From an uncultured Rickettsiaceae bacterium (GTDB taxonomy: Bacteria > Pseudomonadota > Alphaproteobacteria > Rickettsiales > Rickettsiaceae), in assembly GCA_905479865.1 (NCBI GenBank), contig CAJQOD010000004.1:1-61021 (forward strand): 61,021 nucleotides of DNA. The letters run 5' to 3'. The notes beneath the pieces are model-generated. The model had not been told where the DNA came from. It saw nothing but the letters and a program-made list of their open reading frames with translations, and ran no database searches. Within the stretch, counting starts at the first letter, position 1, and each line of letters begins with the position of its first letter. Below, in pieces: positions 36,081-45,803 of this stretch. Both the position numbers and the translations under genes were made by a program.

Positions 36081-37655
36081 TCAGCCATAATGGTTAGTAA
36101 TGGGAAATCTTCTGTCTTTGTCAAAGCTTTTTGTCGAAATTTTAACGCCTGGTGCTGATTGTCTTCTTTTAAATTCAGAATTTTTCACAAGCCTGATGAT
36201 TTGCTCTACTAATTTGGGTTCAAATTGTTTAGATAATTCTTCTTTGCCCTGATTTTGCTCTATATGTTTTTCCAGAATTTTGTCAAGAATGGCATATTCC
36301 GGTAGTGAATCAGAATCCTTTTGATCAGGCGCTAATTCGGCAGTTGGAGCTTTGGTCAGGATATTTTTAGGTAAGATATTCTTGTAATTGGCAAGTTCAT
36401 ATAATTCTGTTTTATAAATATCTTTAATCGGGTTAAAAGCGCCATTCATATCTCCATATATTGTTGCATAGCCGGTAGCACATTCTGATTTATTGCCTGT
36501 AGCCAGAAGCAGAGCGCCTGTATTATTTGCTTCTGCCATCAGAATTGTGCCTCTGATTCTTGCTTGAAGATTTTGGTAAGTTATTGACACCTCATTCAAG
36601 GATAATTCATTACTCATCGTTTTAACAAAGCAATCTACTATATCATTTATTGCTATATTCTTTAGAGTGATTTTCAAACGTTCTGCAACTTCTTGTGCAT
36701 CGTTGATACTTTCTGCGGAGGTGAATTTTGATGGTAACATTAAGGCAGAAACGTTATCAGCACCGAGAGCGTCAACGGCAATAGCTGCCACCATAGCTGA
36801 ATCTATACCGCCAGATAGACCCAGAATCACTTTGCTAAAGCCATTATCCTGAACATAATTTCGCACTCCCATTACCATTGCCATATATATTTCTTCCTTT
36901 TGACCTAAGGGGGTATTGTAGTTTTTTTCCGGGTAAAACTTATTCTCTTTTAGCTCGATCATTTGGCAATCAGTTGCAAAAGCTTTACCGATAATATTTA
37001 AATCTCCGTCAAAACAAAATGATCTACCGTCAAAAACAATTCCATCTTGAGCAAGAGCCTGGTTACAGTAGATAATTGGTGTTTTTGTTTCCTGAAATAT
37101 TTGTTTTGTATAGTTAATGCGTTTTGCCATCTTGCCCTTTTCAAAAGGAGAACCGTTTACTGTTATAAATAGTTGAACTCCCTGCCTTTTAAGGCTACTG
37201 CATACAGTTGATGACCAGATATCCTCGCAAATAGGTACGCCGACCTTAAAGCCGTTAATTACAATGATTTGAGGTGTTCCGGGGGTGAAATATCTTTTTT
37301 CATCAAAAATTCCATAATTTGGCAGTTCCTGTTTATAGGTTTCGTCAATGATTTTACCATTTGCCGCAGCGATAACGCCATTATATAATACGCCACTTTT
37401 AAGTATAGGGGTTGGCAGAAGCAGGCATGTCTTGCCTGTGCTTTTAACAAGATCATGCACATGTTGCTGTATTTCTTCTATAAAGGAAGTATTTAAAAAC
37501 AGATCTTCTGCTAAATAACCGGAAGTGCTGAGTTCAGGAAAAACACATATATCAGCACCATTGTTTTGAGCATTTTGATATTGCTCTTGTATAGTAGCAA
37601 AATTTTCTTTCAAAGCACCTATTTTAGATCCGGTCTGACAGAGTGAAATTTTCAT
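36081..37655 (-). CDS. nadE: Glutamine-dependent NAD+ synthetase
   Basis: 524 residues from the chosen start. N-terminal nitrilase-type glutaminase domain (FPELSTSGY with the catalytic Glu, ELPNYGIFDEKRYF with the Lys, VPICEDIW with the Cys), then the ammonia-dependent NAD synthase domain with the ATP-pyrophosphatase loop SGGIDS at residues 281-286. It makes NAD+ from deamido-NAD+. The frame is open 70 codons further upstream, but MKISLCQTGSKIGALKENF (in parts) is the family's usual N terminus, so I start at 37655. No other NAD biosynthesis gene is in the window. Confidence 0.95.
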   Translation of the reverse strand: MKISLCQTGSKIGALKENFATIQEQYQNAQNNGADICVFPELSTSGYLAEDLFLNTSFIEEIQQHVHDLVKSTGKTCLLLPTPILKSGVLYNGVIAAANGKIIDETYKQELPNYGIFDEKRYFTPGTPQIIVINGFKVGVPICEDIWSSTVCSSLKRQGVQLFITVNGSPFEKGKMAKRINYTKQIFQETKTPIIYCNQALAQDGIVFDGRSFCFDGDLNIIGKAFATDCQMIELKENKFYPEKNYNTPLGQKEEIYMAMVMGVRNYVQDNGFSKVILGLSGGIDSAMVAAIAVDALGADNVSALMLPSKFTSAESINDAQEVAERLKITLKNIAINDIVDCFVKTMSNELSLNEVSITYQNLQARIRGTILMAEANNTGALLLATGNKSECATGYATIYGDMNGAFNPIKDIYKTELYELANYKNILPKNILTKAPTAELAPDQKDSDSLPEYAILDKILEKHIEQNQGKEELSKQFEPKLVEQIIRLVKNSEFKRRQSAPGVKISTKSFDKDRRFPITNHYG

Positions 37656-37939
37656 GTCTTTAAAATCAATATATTCTTTTTGAGCATAGTGTAATACAGT
37701 GACCATTATGAGTAAACAGAAAGATATATAAGTATAAAATTTCTCTTTAATTGCAAATTTAGTAAGCATCAAGCTAGATACTTTTTCTATTTTGGCAAGA
37801 ATCTTAGAGGTAATTGTGGTAATAAAATACACTCGTTCAAATGGTAAAGTCGAAAAATTTAGCAAGATTATTGATTTATAAACCTGTGGAATGTATCTCT
37901 AAGAGATCTTAAGTTACTTAGTTTCTAGTCCTAATTGTA

Positions 37940-38878
37940 TCATTTTTTAGTTGTTTTGGTATCCGGTTTTGTTTTTAGCTTGTCATAAATAGTTAGAGCT
38001 TGAGCAATAAAACCGCTTGGGGATTCAAGGTTTGCCGGTAGAATAACAGTATTTGATTTTTGCGCAAGATTGCCAAAAGCATTAACATACTGTTCAGCCA
38101 CTCTAAGGGATACGGCATCCGGGCCGCCATCTTTTTTGATGGCTTCTGCTACTATGTCTATACCTTTTGCTGTTGCATCGGCAACAAACAATATGGCTTC
38201 TGCTTTACCCTTGGCTCTGTTTACCTGATCGGTATAGGCGGCTTCTGAGGTTAGCACAACCTGAGCTTTTTCTCCTTCTGATACATTGATCTGAGCTTGC
38301 CGGTGACCCTCTGACTCTAAAATTCTGGCACGTTTCTGTCTCTCGGCTGCAACCTGAAGCTCCATCGCCTCAAGAATGGTTTTTGGTGGTTGGATATCCT
38401 TGATTTCGTAGCGCATGCATTGAATGCCCCAGTTGGTAGCAGCATGATTGATTGAGGTAACAATGGCGTGGTTAAGTGTTTCACGTTCTTCGAATGTTTT
38501 GTCTAATTTTAATTTACCGATTTCCGAACGCATGGTTGTTTGAGCTAGCTGGGTGATAGCATAATACGGGTTATCCACGCCATAAGAGGCAGATACCGCA
38601 TCAATGATTTTTACATATAATACACCGTCAATCAGCAACGTTACATTATCATTTGAAATAGCTGTTTGTGCGTGAACATCAACAGCCTGTTCTTTTAACG
38701 TATGTTTATAGGCAACACGCTGGATGATTGGGATAATGATATTTAAACCCGGTTCAAGTATGCGATCAAACTTTCCCAGTTTTTCTAGAACCCATGCCTG
38801 TTGTTGTGGAACTATCTTAATCATGGAGATCAGCAAGATGATTGCCAGTACGCTCATTGCAAGTAGTAATACGTCCAT
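37940..38878 (-). CDS. SPFH/stomatin-like membrane protein (paraslipin type)
   Basis: 312 residues. One N-terminal membrane helix (VLLLAMSVLAIILLISMI), then the band-7/SPFH domain opening VPQQQAWVLEKLGKFDRIL..PGLNIIIP, a predicted coiled coil (LEAMELQVAAERQKRARILESEGHRQAQI in parts) and a C-terminal segment ending in GFIAQAL. This is the paraslipin/stomatin-like protein 2 group, related to QmcA, thought to organise membrane microdomains and proteases such as FtsH. No NfeD partner is adjacent. Divergent from mraZ across 264 bases. Confidence 0.9.
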   Translation of the reverse strand: MDVLLLAMSVLAIILLISMIKIVPQQQAWVLEKLGKFDRILEPGLNIIIPIIQRVAYKHTLKEQAVDVHAQTAISNDNVTLLIDGVLYVKIIDAVSASYGVDNPYYAITQLAQTTMRSEIGKLKLDKTFEERETLNHAIVTSINHAATNWGIQCMRYEIKDIQPPKTILEAMELQVAAERQKRARILESEGHRQAQINVSEGEKAQVVLTSEAAYTDQVNRAKGKAEAILFVADATAKGIDIVAEAIKKDGGPDAVSLRVAEQYVNAFGNLAQKSNTVILPANLESPSGFIAQALTIYDKLKTKPDTKTTKK

Positions 38879-39005
38879 AATATCCCCGTGTGAACTTAAG
38901 TTAAATATGTTTTGAGTCTATACGAACTGCGTAAGAAATGGAATATGCAGGAATAAAAATATCTAACAAATTAGACTACAGAGTAATTTGTTACACAAAT
39001 ATCAC

Positions 39006-39034
39006 TTGACTTGGAGAAAATTAGCGAATATTTT
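39006..39034 (+). promoter_or_regulatory. Promoter of the mraZ/division-cell wall cluster
   Basis: TTGACT at 39006-39011, exactly 17 bases, then TATTTT at 39029-39034. It is placed so that initiation would fall near 39041, inside the first units of the CCATA repeat array. Leader of about 100 bases before mraZ. Confidence 0.65.
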
Positions 39035-39079
39035 CCATATTAAACCATAAAATCCCATATTAACCCAAAGAATACCATT
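39035..39079. promoter_or_regulatory. Five-unit 10-bp-period repeat, probable MraZ operator
   Basis: CCATA, CCATA, CCATA, CCAAA, CCATT begin at 39035, 39045, 39055, 39065 and 39075, exactly 10 bases apart. On the other strand these read as TGG/TGGG repeats with five-base spacers, the layout reported for MraZ-binding boxes (TGGGN, 5-base spacer) in E. coli and Mycoplasma. The array starts right after the -10 box and ends 63 bases before mraZ, well placed for autorepression. Confidence 0.6.
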
Positions 39080-39090
39080 TTTGTGTTAAT

Positions 39091-39102
39091 CTGTAATTAC
39101 AG
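39091..39102. promoter_or_regulatory. Perfect 12-bp palindrome before mraZ
   Basis: CTGTAATTACAG, directly after the repeat array and 41 bases before the mraZ start. Could be a second protein-binding site in the leader region; a chance palindrome is also possible in AT-rich DNA. Confidence 0.3.
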
Positions 39103-39142
39103 AAAATGTTACGTCGAAATTTTTGCAATGTTAAATTAGATT

Positions 39143-39598
39143 ATGAATATTTTTCTTTCGAAATATATAAATAAGATCGATAAGAAGGGGCGGGTATCCA
39201 TACCTGCAGGTTATCGTTTGGCACTGGCCAAGGAAAGATTTAACGGCATTATTGTCTATCCGTCTTTTAAAAATAATTGCATTGAGGTGTGCAGTATGTC
39301 TCGCCTGGAAGAGCTTAGCAGGATCATTCAGAATCTGGATCCGTATTCGGACGAACGGGATGCTTTTGAAACAATAGTTCTTGGTGAAGCTGTGCAGCTT
39401 CAGTTTGATAATGAAGGCAGGGTAATATTACCGGCTTATTTGATGGAGCAGGCCGGCGTATCTGCACAAGCCTGTTTTGTCGGCAAAGGGTTGGTGTTTG
39501 AGATATGGAACCCGGAGAATTTTGAACAGCATCTCAAATCTGCCAGAAAAATTGCTCAAGGCAATAGGCTGGTACTAAAAAACAATGATTCAAGTTAA
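39143..39598 (+). CDS. mraZ: Transcriptional regulator MraZ
   Basis: 151-residue DNA-binding protein with two AbrB-like swapped-hairpin domains: [16 protein letters not shown] near the N terminus and [19 protein letters not shown] near residues 93-111. It represses its own promoter and controls the division/cell-wall cluster in E. coli. First gene of the cluster, 3 bases before rsmH. Length and motifs normal. Confidence 0.95.
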   Translation: MNIFLSKYINKIDKKGRVSIPAGYRLALAKERFNGIIVYPSFKNNCIEVCSMSRLEELSRIIQNLDPYSDERDAFETIVLGEAVQLQFDNEGRVILPAYLMEQAGVSAQACFVGKGLVFEIWNPENFEQHLKSARKIAQGNRLVLKNNDSS

Positions 39599-39601
39599 TT
39601 T

Positions 39602-40570
39602 ATGACTGCAGGTAATAACATACAGCTATCAGTACCGACACCTCACTGCCCTGTGTTGCTTGATGAGGTACTTGAATATTTAGCACCTAGGGATGGTGGT
39701 AAGTATCTGGATTGTACTTTTGGTGCTGGTGGCTATACAAAAGCTATTTTAGGTAGTGCAGACTGCATAGTTACCGGTTTAGATCAGGATCCGACAGTGC
39801 TTGTATTTGCTGAAGAAATAAGGAAGCAATCTGGCAAACGATTTGAGTTTGTTCAGACTAATTTTGCAGATGCCAAGGCCAGATTAGATGCCAGGAAATT
39901 TGATGGAATCGTACTTGATTTAGGTATTTCCTCAATGCAGGTAGATTCAGCCGTAAGAGGTTTTTCATTTATGCAGGATGGGCCTCTTGACATGCGTATG
40001 GGTAATGATGGACTTAGTGCTGCTGAATTTATTGCTAGTGCTACGGAGGAAGAGATAGCAAATGTTATTTATAAATACGGTCAGGAGGTGCAATCCCGTC
40101 AAATTGCAAAGAGTATAGCAGATGCAAGGTTACTTGAACCAATTGATACTACTTTGAAATTAGCAGAAATTGTTCGGGATGCCATGCATTTTCGGAAAAG
40201 TAAAATAGATCCTGCTACTAAAACATTTCAGGCAATTAGAATTTATATTAATAAAGAACTGGAATCTTTAGAAAAATTTTTAAATGAATTAAAGGATATG
40301 CTAGTGCCTGGAGGGCGCATTCTAGTGGTTTCCTTCCATTCACTAGAAGATAGTATAGTCAAATATTTCTTCCGGGAGCATTCTGCCAAGAAAGTTGCAA
40401 GGTCAAAATATGCACGACAGCCTGAAAGCATTGAAGATGGTAAGTGGCTTAATGTTCTAACTAAGAAGCCACTTACTCCATCTCGTGCTGAGGTCGTGCG
40501 TAACCCGCGGTCAAGATCGTCAAGGTTAAGAGTTGCTATAAAAATAGGAGGTGTCGATGCTTCTAAATAG
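39602..40570 (+). CDS. rsmH: 16S rRNA (cytosine1402-N4)-methyltransferase RsmH
   Basis: 322 residues (old name MraW). It methylates N4 of C1402 in the decoding centre. Typical blocks: HCPVLLDEVLEYL, YLDCTFGAGGYTKAIL (SAM site), GIVLDLGISSMQVDSAVRGFSF, DGPLDMRM and LEDSIVKYFF. Complete. It overlaps ftsL by 20 bases, giving a coupled cluster. Confidence 0.97.
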   Translation: MTAGNNIQLSVPTPHCPVLLDEVLEYLAPRDGGKYLDCTFGAGGYTKAILGSADCIVTGLDQDPTVLVFAEEIRKQSGKRFEFVQTNFADAKARLDARKFDGIVLDLGISSMQVDSAVRGFSFMQDGPLDMRMGNDGLSAAEFIASATEEEIANVIYKYGQEVQSRQIAKSIADARLLEPIDTTLKLAEIVRDAMHFRKSKIDPATKTFQAIRIYINKELESLEKFLNELKDMLVPGGRILVVSFHSLEDSIVKYFFREHSAKKVARSKYARQPESIEDGKWLNVLTKKPLTPSRAEVVRNPRSRSSRLRVAIKIGGVDASK

Positions 40571-40946
40571 AACTCCAATATATATGGTACTCTCTTTATG
40601 TCTGATTACGGTATATACGTTATTCAACATTAAGGATAATGTTATGAGTATTCGAGCAGAACTCCGAGAGGTTAGTAAGCAGGTGCAATATGAGAGTGAT
40701 ACTATTCATATACTTAAAGCTGAGCTTGCGTATCTTTCTTCTCCAGAGAGGTTAAAGAGACTCAGTAGTGATTATTTGAGGCTAAAGGATACAAAAGTAT
40801 CTCAGATGATCCGTGACCCCTTGAATGTAAAAGAAGAGAAATATGTTAAGCAATTGGCAGGTTCTCAATTAAAGAGCCGTAATATTAAATGGCGTTATAA
40901 AAAGGGACCTAATAAATATCTGACCATGGTTTCCAGTAAAGAATAG
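40551..40946 (+). CDS. ftsL: FtsL-like cell division protein
   Basis: 131 residues with one N-terminal membrane helix (YMVLSLCLITVYTLFNI) and a periplasmic coiled coil (VSKQVQYESDTIHILKAELAYLSSPERLKRLSSDYL in parts), the bitopic FtsL layout of Alphaproteobacteria. FtsL joins FtsB and FtsQ to activate FtsWI at the septum. FtsL is poorly conserved, so position between rsmH and ftsI is part of the evidence. The start is a GTG at 40551 or the ATG at 40557, inside rsmH. Confidence 0.8.
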   Translation: MSMLLNRTPIYMVLSLCLITVYTLFNIKDNVMSIRAELREVSKQVQYESDTIHILKAELAYLSSPERLKRLSSDYLRLKDTKVSQMIRDPLNVKEEKYVKQLAGSQLKSRNIKWRYKKGPNKYLTMVSSKE

Positions 40947-41045
40947 ACTATAACTTCTTTACAATTAATAGTTTTGGGTCGAGATTGTTATAAAAATAAT
41001 ATATACATGCATATATATTATTACTACAGAAACTTAAGCTGCAAA

Positions 41046-42935
41046 ATGAAAAGGAAAATTTCTGCTACTACGCTGCGCATGTTTCTCTTTACGAAGAGGC
41101 GAGCGGTAGCCATTTTTACACGGTTATTATATTGTCTTTTATATTTACGAATAATGGGCTTAAAAATCAGGCACTTACTACTAGTAAAGCTAAAAAAAGT
41201 CCCAACAACATATACCGAGTTAAGAATTATTTTAAAAGAAGGAATATCTGGTAAATCTATATTTCTCTGGAATTTAACGGATTCTATTGCTCGCCGGCGA
41301 ATATATTTCGTTACTATTAGTTTCGCACTAATTTTTCTAACTATTAGCGTTCGTTTAATATTTGTTGCAAGTAGTGAATATGTGAATTATCGTAAAACTA
41401 GCAAGTATGCTAAGGGGGGGTATAGGTTAGATATTACGGATAGAAATAATAATCTTCTTGCGGTGAATTTACCTGGTGCTTCTCTTTATGCCAATCCAAG
41501 AAAAATTATTGATCCTGAGCTTGCAGTGAAAAAATTGTTTACCGTGATTCCAGATTTAGATGCCAAGAAAATGCTGAGCATGTTCAAGAGTGATAAGAGC
41601 TTTGTGTGGGTAAAAAGGGATATTACACCACAAGAGCACCAGACAATATATAATCTGGGAATGCCTGGCTTTAGTTTTGAGAGGGAGCAAAGAAGAATAT
41701 ATACATACGGAAACTTGTTATCGCATGTGATTGGCTATGTTGGGAGAGATTTAGATGGGCTTGCGGGGCTTGAAAAATACTTTGATAAATTTTTAACAGG
41801 TCAGCATGAGAAAGAAGACAGAAGTGATTGGGGTAATGCTTTAAACCTTTCGATTGATGTGAGAGTGCAAAATATATTGAGCGAAGAGATAGAAAAAGTG
41901 ATGAAGAAATTTAGTGCCAAGGGTGCAGCTGGTATAGTAGTTGATCCTAATAATGGAGAGATTTTAGCTATGGTCAGTAAGCCGGATTTTAATCCTCATC
42001 GTCCTGGAGACGCAATGCCAAATCAGCTATTTAATATGGCCACGCAAGGTGTGTATGAGATGGGTTCTGGCATGAAGTCTCTTACCATGGCTATTGGTCT
42101 TGATACAGCCGTTACATCCATGCGGGATGTATATGATTTGAGTTATATGAAGGTAAGCGGTTTTCAAGTTAAAGATTATCATCATCCTATGAAGGGTTGG
42201 CATACTGTACCTCATATTTTTCTGAAATCCAGTAATATTGGTATTAGTCAAATTATGCTAGAAATTGGTAAAAAGTATTTGGCCGATTATTTGAGAAAAT
42301 TAGGATTACTTGATAGCGTAAAAATCGAGCTTCCAGAGAGAGGTAGGCCGCTATTTCCGCCTTTATCACGTTGGACAGATCTAAGTCTTACTACAATGTC
42401 TTATGGTTATGGTATTTCAGTGAGTCCTGTACATTTTATGCAAGCGATGGTGCCGGTAATGAATGGTGGTACTTTATACCCCTTAACTCTGATTAAGCGC
42501 GACCGTACAAAACCATTGACGGGCGAAAGAGTGTTTAAAGAGAGTACTTCAACTTCAATGAGACAGTTGATGCGTTTGGTAATAAGTGAGGGTACCGGAT
42601 CTAAAGCTGAAGTCAAAGGGTATTATGTTGGTGGTAAAACGGGAACTGCTAACATTGCTCATGCCGGTAAATACGACAAAAATAGAAGAATATCTTCATT
42701 CTTTGGAGTTATTCCTGCCTCAAACCCGCAATATATGATATATGTGGTATATAATGAGCCTAAGGGTATAAAGGAAACGTATGGGTTTGCTGGTGGTGGG
42801 TGGACAGCTGCACCGACAGTAGGAGCCGTGTTTGAAAGGATCGCAGCATTGTATGGAATGGAAAAGCTGGATCAAGATAGTCAGGAAGTGCAAGAGTTAA
42901 CTAACATTGAATATAAAATACGAGATGAGACTTAA
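41046..42935 (+). CDS. ftsI: Peptidoglycan D,D-transpeptidase FtsI (PBP3)
   Basis: Septal class B penicillin-binding protein. Membrane helix IYFVTISFALIFLTISVR, dimerisation (PBP_dimer) domain, then the transpeptidase domain with active-site Ser in SGMK (about residue 341 from this start), SSN in FLKSSNIGIS and KTG in GGKTGTAN. The frame opens at a TTG (40974); I start at the first ATG with a sensible context, 41046, but no clear ribosome site exists and 41154 is possible. Either way a basic cytoplasmic extension of more than 50 residues precedes the helix, longer than usual. A G7 run at 41414-41420 follows the helix. Confidence 0.93.
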   Translation: MKRKISATTLRMFLFTKRRAVAIFTRLLYCLLYLRIMGLKIRHLLLVKLKKVPTTYTELRIILKEGISGKSIFLWNLTDSIARRRIYFVTISFALIFLTISVRLIFVASSEYVNYRKTSKYAKGGYRLDITDRNNNLLAVNLPGASLYANPRKIIDPELAVKKLFTVIPDLDAKKMLSMFKSDKSFVWVKRDITPQEHQTIYNLGMPGFSFEREQRRIYTYGNLLSHVIGYVGRDLDGLAGLEKYFDKFLTGQHEKEDRSDWGNALNLSIDVRVQNILSEEIEKVMKKFSAKGAAGIVVDPNNGEILAMVSKPDFNPHRPGDAMPNQLFNMATQGVYEMGSGMKSLTMAIGLDTAVTSMRDVYDLSYMKVSGFQVKDYHHPMKGWHTVPHIFLKSSNIGISQIMLEIGKKYLADYLRKLGLLDSVKIELPERGRPLFPPLSRWTDLSLTTMSYGYGISVSPVHFMQAMVPVMNGGTLYPLTLIKRDRTKPLTGERVFKESTSTSMRQLMRLVISEGTGSKAEVKGYYVGGKTGTANIAHAGKYDKNRRISSFFGVIPASNPQYMIYVVYNEPKGIKETYGFAGGGWTAAPTVGAVFERIAALYGMEKLDQDSQEVQELTNIEYKIRDET

Positions 42936-44355
42936 ACTACAGGAATTTTTCCTAGGCAGTAATATTGATGGAATTTCATTTGACTCAAGAAAGGTTAAAC
43001 CCGGTGATGCTTTTTTTGCGATTAGGGGTGAAGATTTTGACGGTAATGACTATATAGACAATGTGCTTGAGTGTGGTGTGTCTGTAGTTTTTACAGATAA
43101 TCCATCCAAGCAACGCGATAGAGTGATATATATTGAGGATATTAGGATGGGTCTGGCTTTAGCTGCCGGGATGTTGTATCAAAAAATGCCAGAGAATATT
43201 GTTGCTGTAACAGGTACTAATGGCAAGAGTTCGGTAGTATCGTATGTTCATCAAATTCTTACTTTTTTAGGAAAAACAAGCGCATCAATGGGTACTTTGG
43301 GAGTTGAATCGACACAAAAGTTTTCCAGGGAAGCATTACCTGACAGGCAACCTACTTTAACTACTGTTGATCCGATAAGTTTTCGTAAAATTTTACATAC
43401 GCTTGCAGAATCCGGTGTGCAAAATGTAGCCTTTGAGGCTTCCAGTCATGGTCTTTATCAACGACGACTGGGAGATATTAAGGTTAAAACGGCAGCTTTT
43501 ACCAGCTTTTCTCAGGAGCATCTTGAATATCATCAAACTATGGAGAGCTATCTGCACGCTAAGCTAATTCTATTCACTGAAAATCTGTTACATGATGGTG
43601 AAGCGGTGATTAACTCAGAGATTATGTTTTTTGACTTTATCAAGAAATTTTTGATAGAAAAACAGATTGCATATAGTAGTGTTGGAAAAAATGGTGATTT
43701 ACTGATCAAGAAATGTAAGCAGTCTATTGAAGGGCAAGAGATAGCTTGTGAATTTATGAATAAAAAATATGAATTTAATACTGATATTATCGGATCATTT
43801 CAGGCAACAAATATTCTGATCGCTGCAAAGTTAGTGTGCAATCTAGGTGTAGATTTTGATACTATTATTAATATCCTGCCAAGCCTTAAAGCGGTGCGTG
43901 GTAGATTGCAACGAATTACTGAAAGTGATGATGAATTTCAAGTTTTTGTAGATTATGCCCACACTCCCGATGCACTAAAGCAGTCTCTGTTTGAACTACA
44001 AAAAATTAAAAATAAAGCCGGTAAGTTATATGTAATATTTGGGTGCGGAGGTGATAGAGACGCTATGAAGCGACCTATGATGGGTAAGATAGCTTCAGAT
44101 ATTGCAGATTATGTAATTATTACTGATGATAATCCAAGGACTGAGGATCCTCGCAAAATTCGTAGTGAAATAGCTGAAGGGGCTATTGATGCAGAAGAAA
44201 TTGAGGATAGAAAAAGTGCTATAGTTAATACGATTGCAAGGCTCAAGAGAGATGATATATTATTAATAGCTGGTAAGGGTCATGAGGATTATCAAATAAT
44301 TGGCCATGAAATCATAAAATTTAGTGATATTGAAGTGGCACGCAAGGCTCTGTAA
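42925..44355 (+). CDS. murE: UDP-MurNAc-tripeptide (meso-DAP) ligase MurE
   Basis: About 476 residues. Adds the third stem-peptide residue in the cytosol. ATP loop TGTNGKSS at 96-103, QPTLTTVDP with the substrate-binding region, and the DNPR motif (ITDDNPRTEDP) that marks meso-diaminopimelate rather than lysine ligases. I chose the ATG at 42925, inside the 3' end of ftsI, over an upstream TTG. Presence with murF and mraY argues that the organism still makes DAP-type peptidoglycan. Confidence 0.96.
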   Translation: MRLKLQEFFLGSNIDGISFDSRKVKPGDAFFAIRGEDFDGNDYIDNVLECGVSVVFTDNPSKQRDRVIYIEDIRMGLALAAGMLYQKMPENIVAVTGTNGKSSVVSYVHQILTFLGKTSASMGTLGVESTQKFSREALPDRQPTLTTVDPISFRKILHTLAESGVQNVAFEASSHGLYQRRLGDIKVKTAAFTSFSQEHLEYHQTMESYLHAKLILFTENLLHDGEAVINSEIMFFDFIKKFLIEKQIAYSSVGKNGDLLIKKCKQSIEGQEIACEFMNKKYEFNTDIIGSFQATNILIAAKLVCNLGVDFDTIINILPSLKAVRGRLQRITESDDEFQVFVDYAHTPDALKQSLFELQKIKNKAGKLYVIFGCGGDRDAMKRPMMGKIASDIADYVIITDDNPRTEDPRKIRSEIAEGAIDAEEIEDRKSAIVNTIARLKRDDILLIAGKGHEDYQIIGHEIIKFSDIEVARKAL

Positions 44356-44417
44356 AATCCTATTGTTGGTGAAGAGTCTAAAGAATTTAACTGAAACAAA
44401 AATAGTAATACAAAATA

Positions 44418-45803
44418 ATGATTTGGACAGCTAGGCAAATTGAAGAAGCTTTATTGGTTAAGCTTTCAACTGATACAGTTTATGGTAAAGTGCAGTTTAA
44501 TTCACAGAATATTGATGAAGGTGACTTGTTTATTGCATTGCCTGGTCAAAGGGATGGACACGAATTTGTTGCAGATGCGCTTAAGCGAGGTGCAAATGGG
44601 GCTATTGTATCTAAAGACATAGCTGGAGTGAACCAACAAAAGCTGATCAAGGTCAGTGATACGTTTGAAGCTTTGGGTAGACTTTCCGAATATAAACGAC
44701 ACAAATCAAAAGCAAAATTTATTGCTGTTACCGGTAGCGTGGGAAAAACAAGTACCAAAGAGGCGATTAAAATTATGCTTGCAGCTTATGGCAATGTGCA
44801 TGCAAGCCATGGTACTTTTAATAATTTTTTGGGAGTGCCACTTACTCTGGCATGTATGCCAGATAACACTGATTATGCGATTATTGAGATGGGAATGAAT
44901 GCAAAGGGTGAGATAAGCTCGCTTAGCAACCAGGTGATACCGGATATTGCGGTTATTACCAGCATTTCAGAGGGGCATCTGGAATTTTTTGATTCAGTTG
45001 AAGAAATTGCTGATGCGAAATGCGAAATCTTTGAAGGGTTGGATATTAATGAGGGTACTGCTATTATTAATCGCGATATAGACGTTTATAAGCAATGCTT
45101 ACAAAATGTAGATTCTGCAAGGCTACAAAATATACAAACATTCGGTAAGCATGTAGAGTCTGATGTACAATTTATTTCGCATGAAATATTAGATAATCAG
45201 AGTACAAGGCTTATATATAATATCCACGAAGAAATTATTGAGATAGCTATAGATCATATAGTGCCGATGCATTTAGCTGCGAATTTTGCTGCAGCGTTTG
45301 CCGTGGTGAAGGCTTTGCATTTGGATATAGGTCCTGCTGCTAGTGCAATATGCTCGTTTCAAGCAGTTTTAGGTAGAGGGCAAGTGGTTTCTATTGATAA
45401 GGGCGATAAATCCTACCGAATTATATGTGATTATTATAATTCTAACCCACAATCTTTGCAAGCTTCACTAGAATATCTTGCTCAGTTTGTAAGTAACAAT
45501 AAAATGGCTATTCTTGGCGATATGAGAGAGCTTGGCAAAAAACAAATATTACTTCACAAGAGAATGATTCCGTACATAAAGGATTCAGGCATATCTAAAC
45601 TCTTTTTAGTAGGTGAGATTATGCAGCAAATAAAAAATGATTTACCAAGTAATATATTAGTGAGATGCTATCTGGATACAGAATCACTAATTGCTGAAAT
45701 TGATCAGTATGTCAAAGGTGGGGAGTTGATATTGATAAAGGGTTCTAGAGGGCTGGGGCTTGAGAAGCTTGCGAAGCATTTGGGAGTTCGTAATGTTTTA
45801 TAA
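44418..45803 (+). CDS. murF: UDP-MurNAc-tripeptide:D-Ala-D-Ala ligase MurF
   Basis: 461 residues. Adds D-Ala-D-Ala to the tripeptide. N-terminal substrate domain (SRxV-like [19 protein letters not shown] in parts), ATP loop TGSVGKTS at 105-112, [11 protein letters not shown] and [10 protein letters not shown] motifs, then the C-terminal Rossmann-like domain ([26 protein letters not shown]). 62 bases after murE; its end overlaps mraY by 11 bases. Confidence 0.96.
   Translation: MIWTARQIEEALLVKLSTDTVYGKVQFNSQNIDEGDLFIALPGQRDGHEFVADALKRGANGAIVSKDIAGVNQQKLIKVSDTFEALGRLSEYKRHKSKAKFIAVTGSVGKTSTKEAIKIMLAAYGNVHASHGTFNNFLGVPLTLACMPDNTDYAIIEMGMNAKGEISSLSNQVIPDIAVITSISEGHLEFFDSVEEIADAKCEIFEGLDINEGTAIINRDIDVYKQCLQNVDSARLQNIQTFGKHVESDVQFISHEILDNQSTRLIYNIHEEIIEIAIDHIVPMHLAANFAAAFAVVKALHLDIGPAASAICSFQAVLGRGQVVSIDKGDKSYRIICDYYNSNPQSLQASLEYLAQFVSNNKMAILGDMRELGKKQILLHKRMIPYIKDSGISKLFLVGEIMQQIKNDLPSNILVRCYLDTESLIAEIDQYVKGGELILIKGSRGLGLEKLAKHLGVRNVL

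Noticed and set aside
36081-37865. A longer NadE with a 70-residue hydrophobic N-terminal extension
   Set aside because: The extra frame has no family similarity, and the internal MKISLCQTG start matches the normal beginning of the glutaminase domain.
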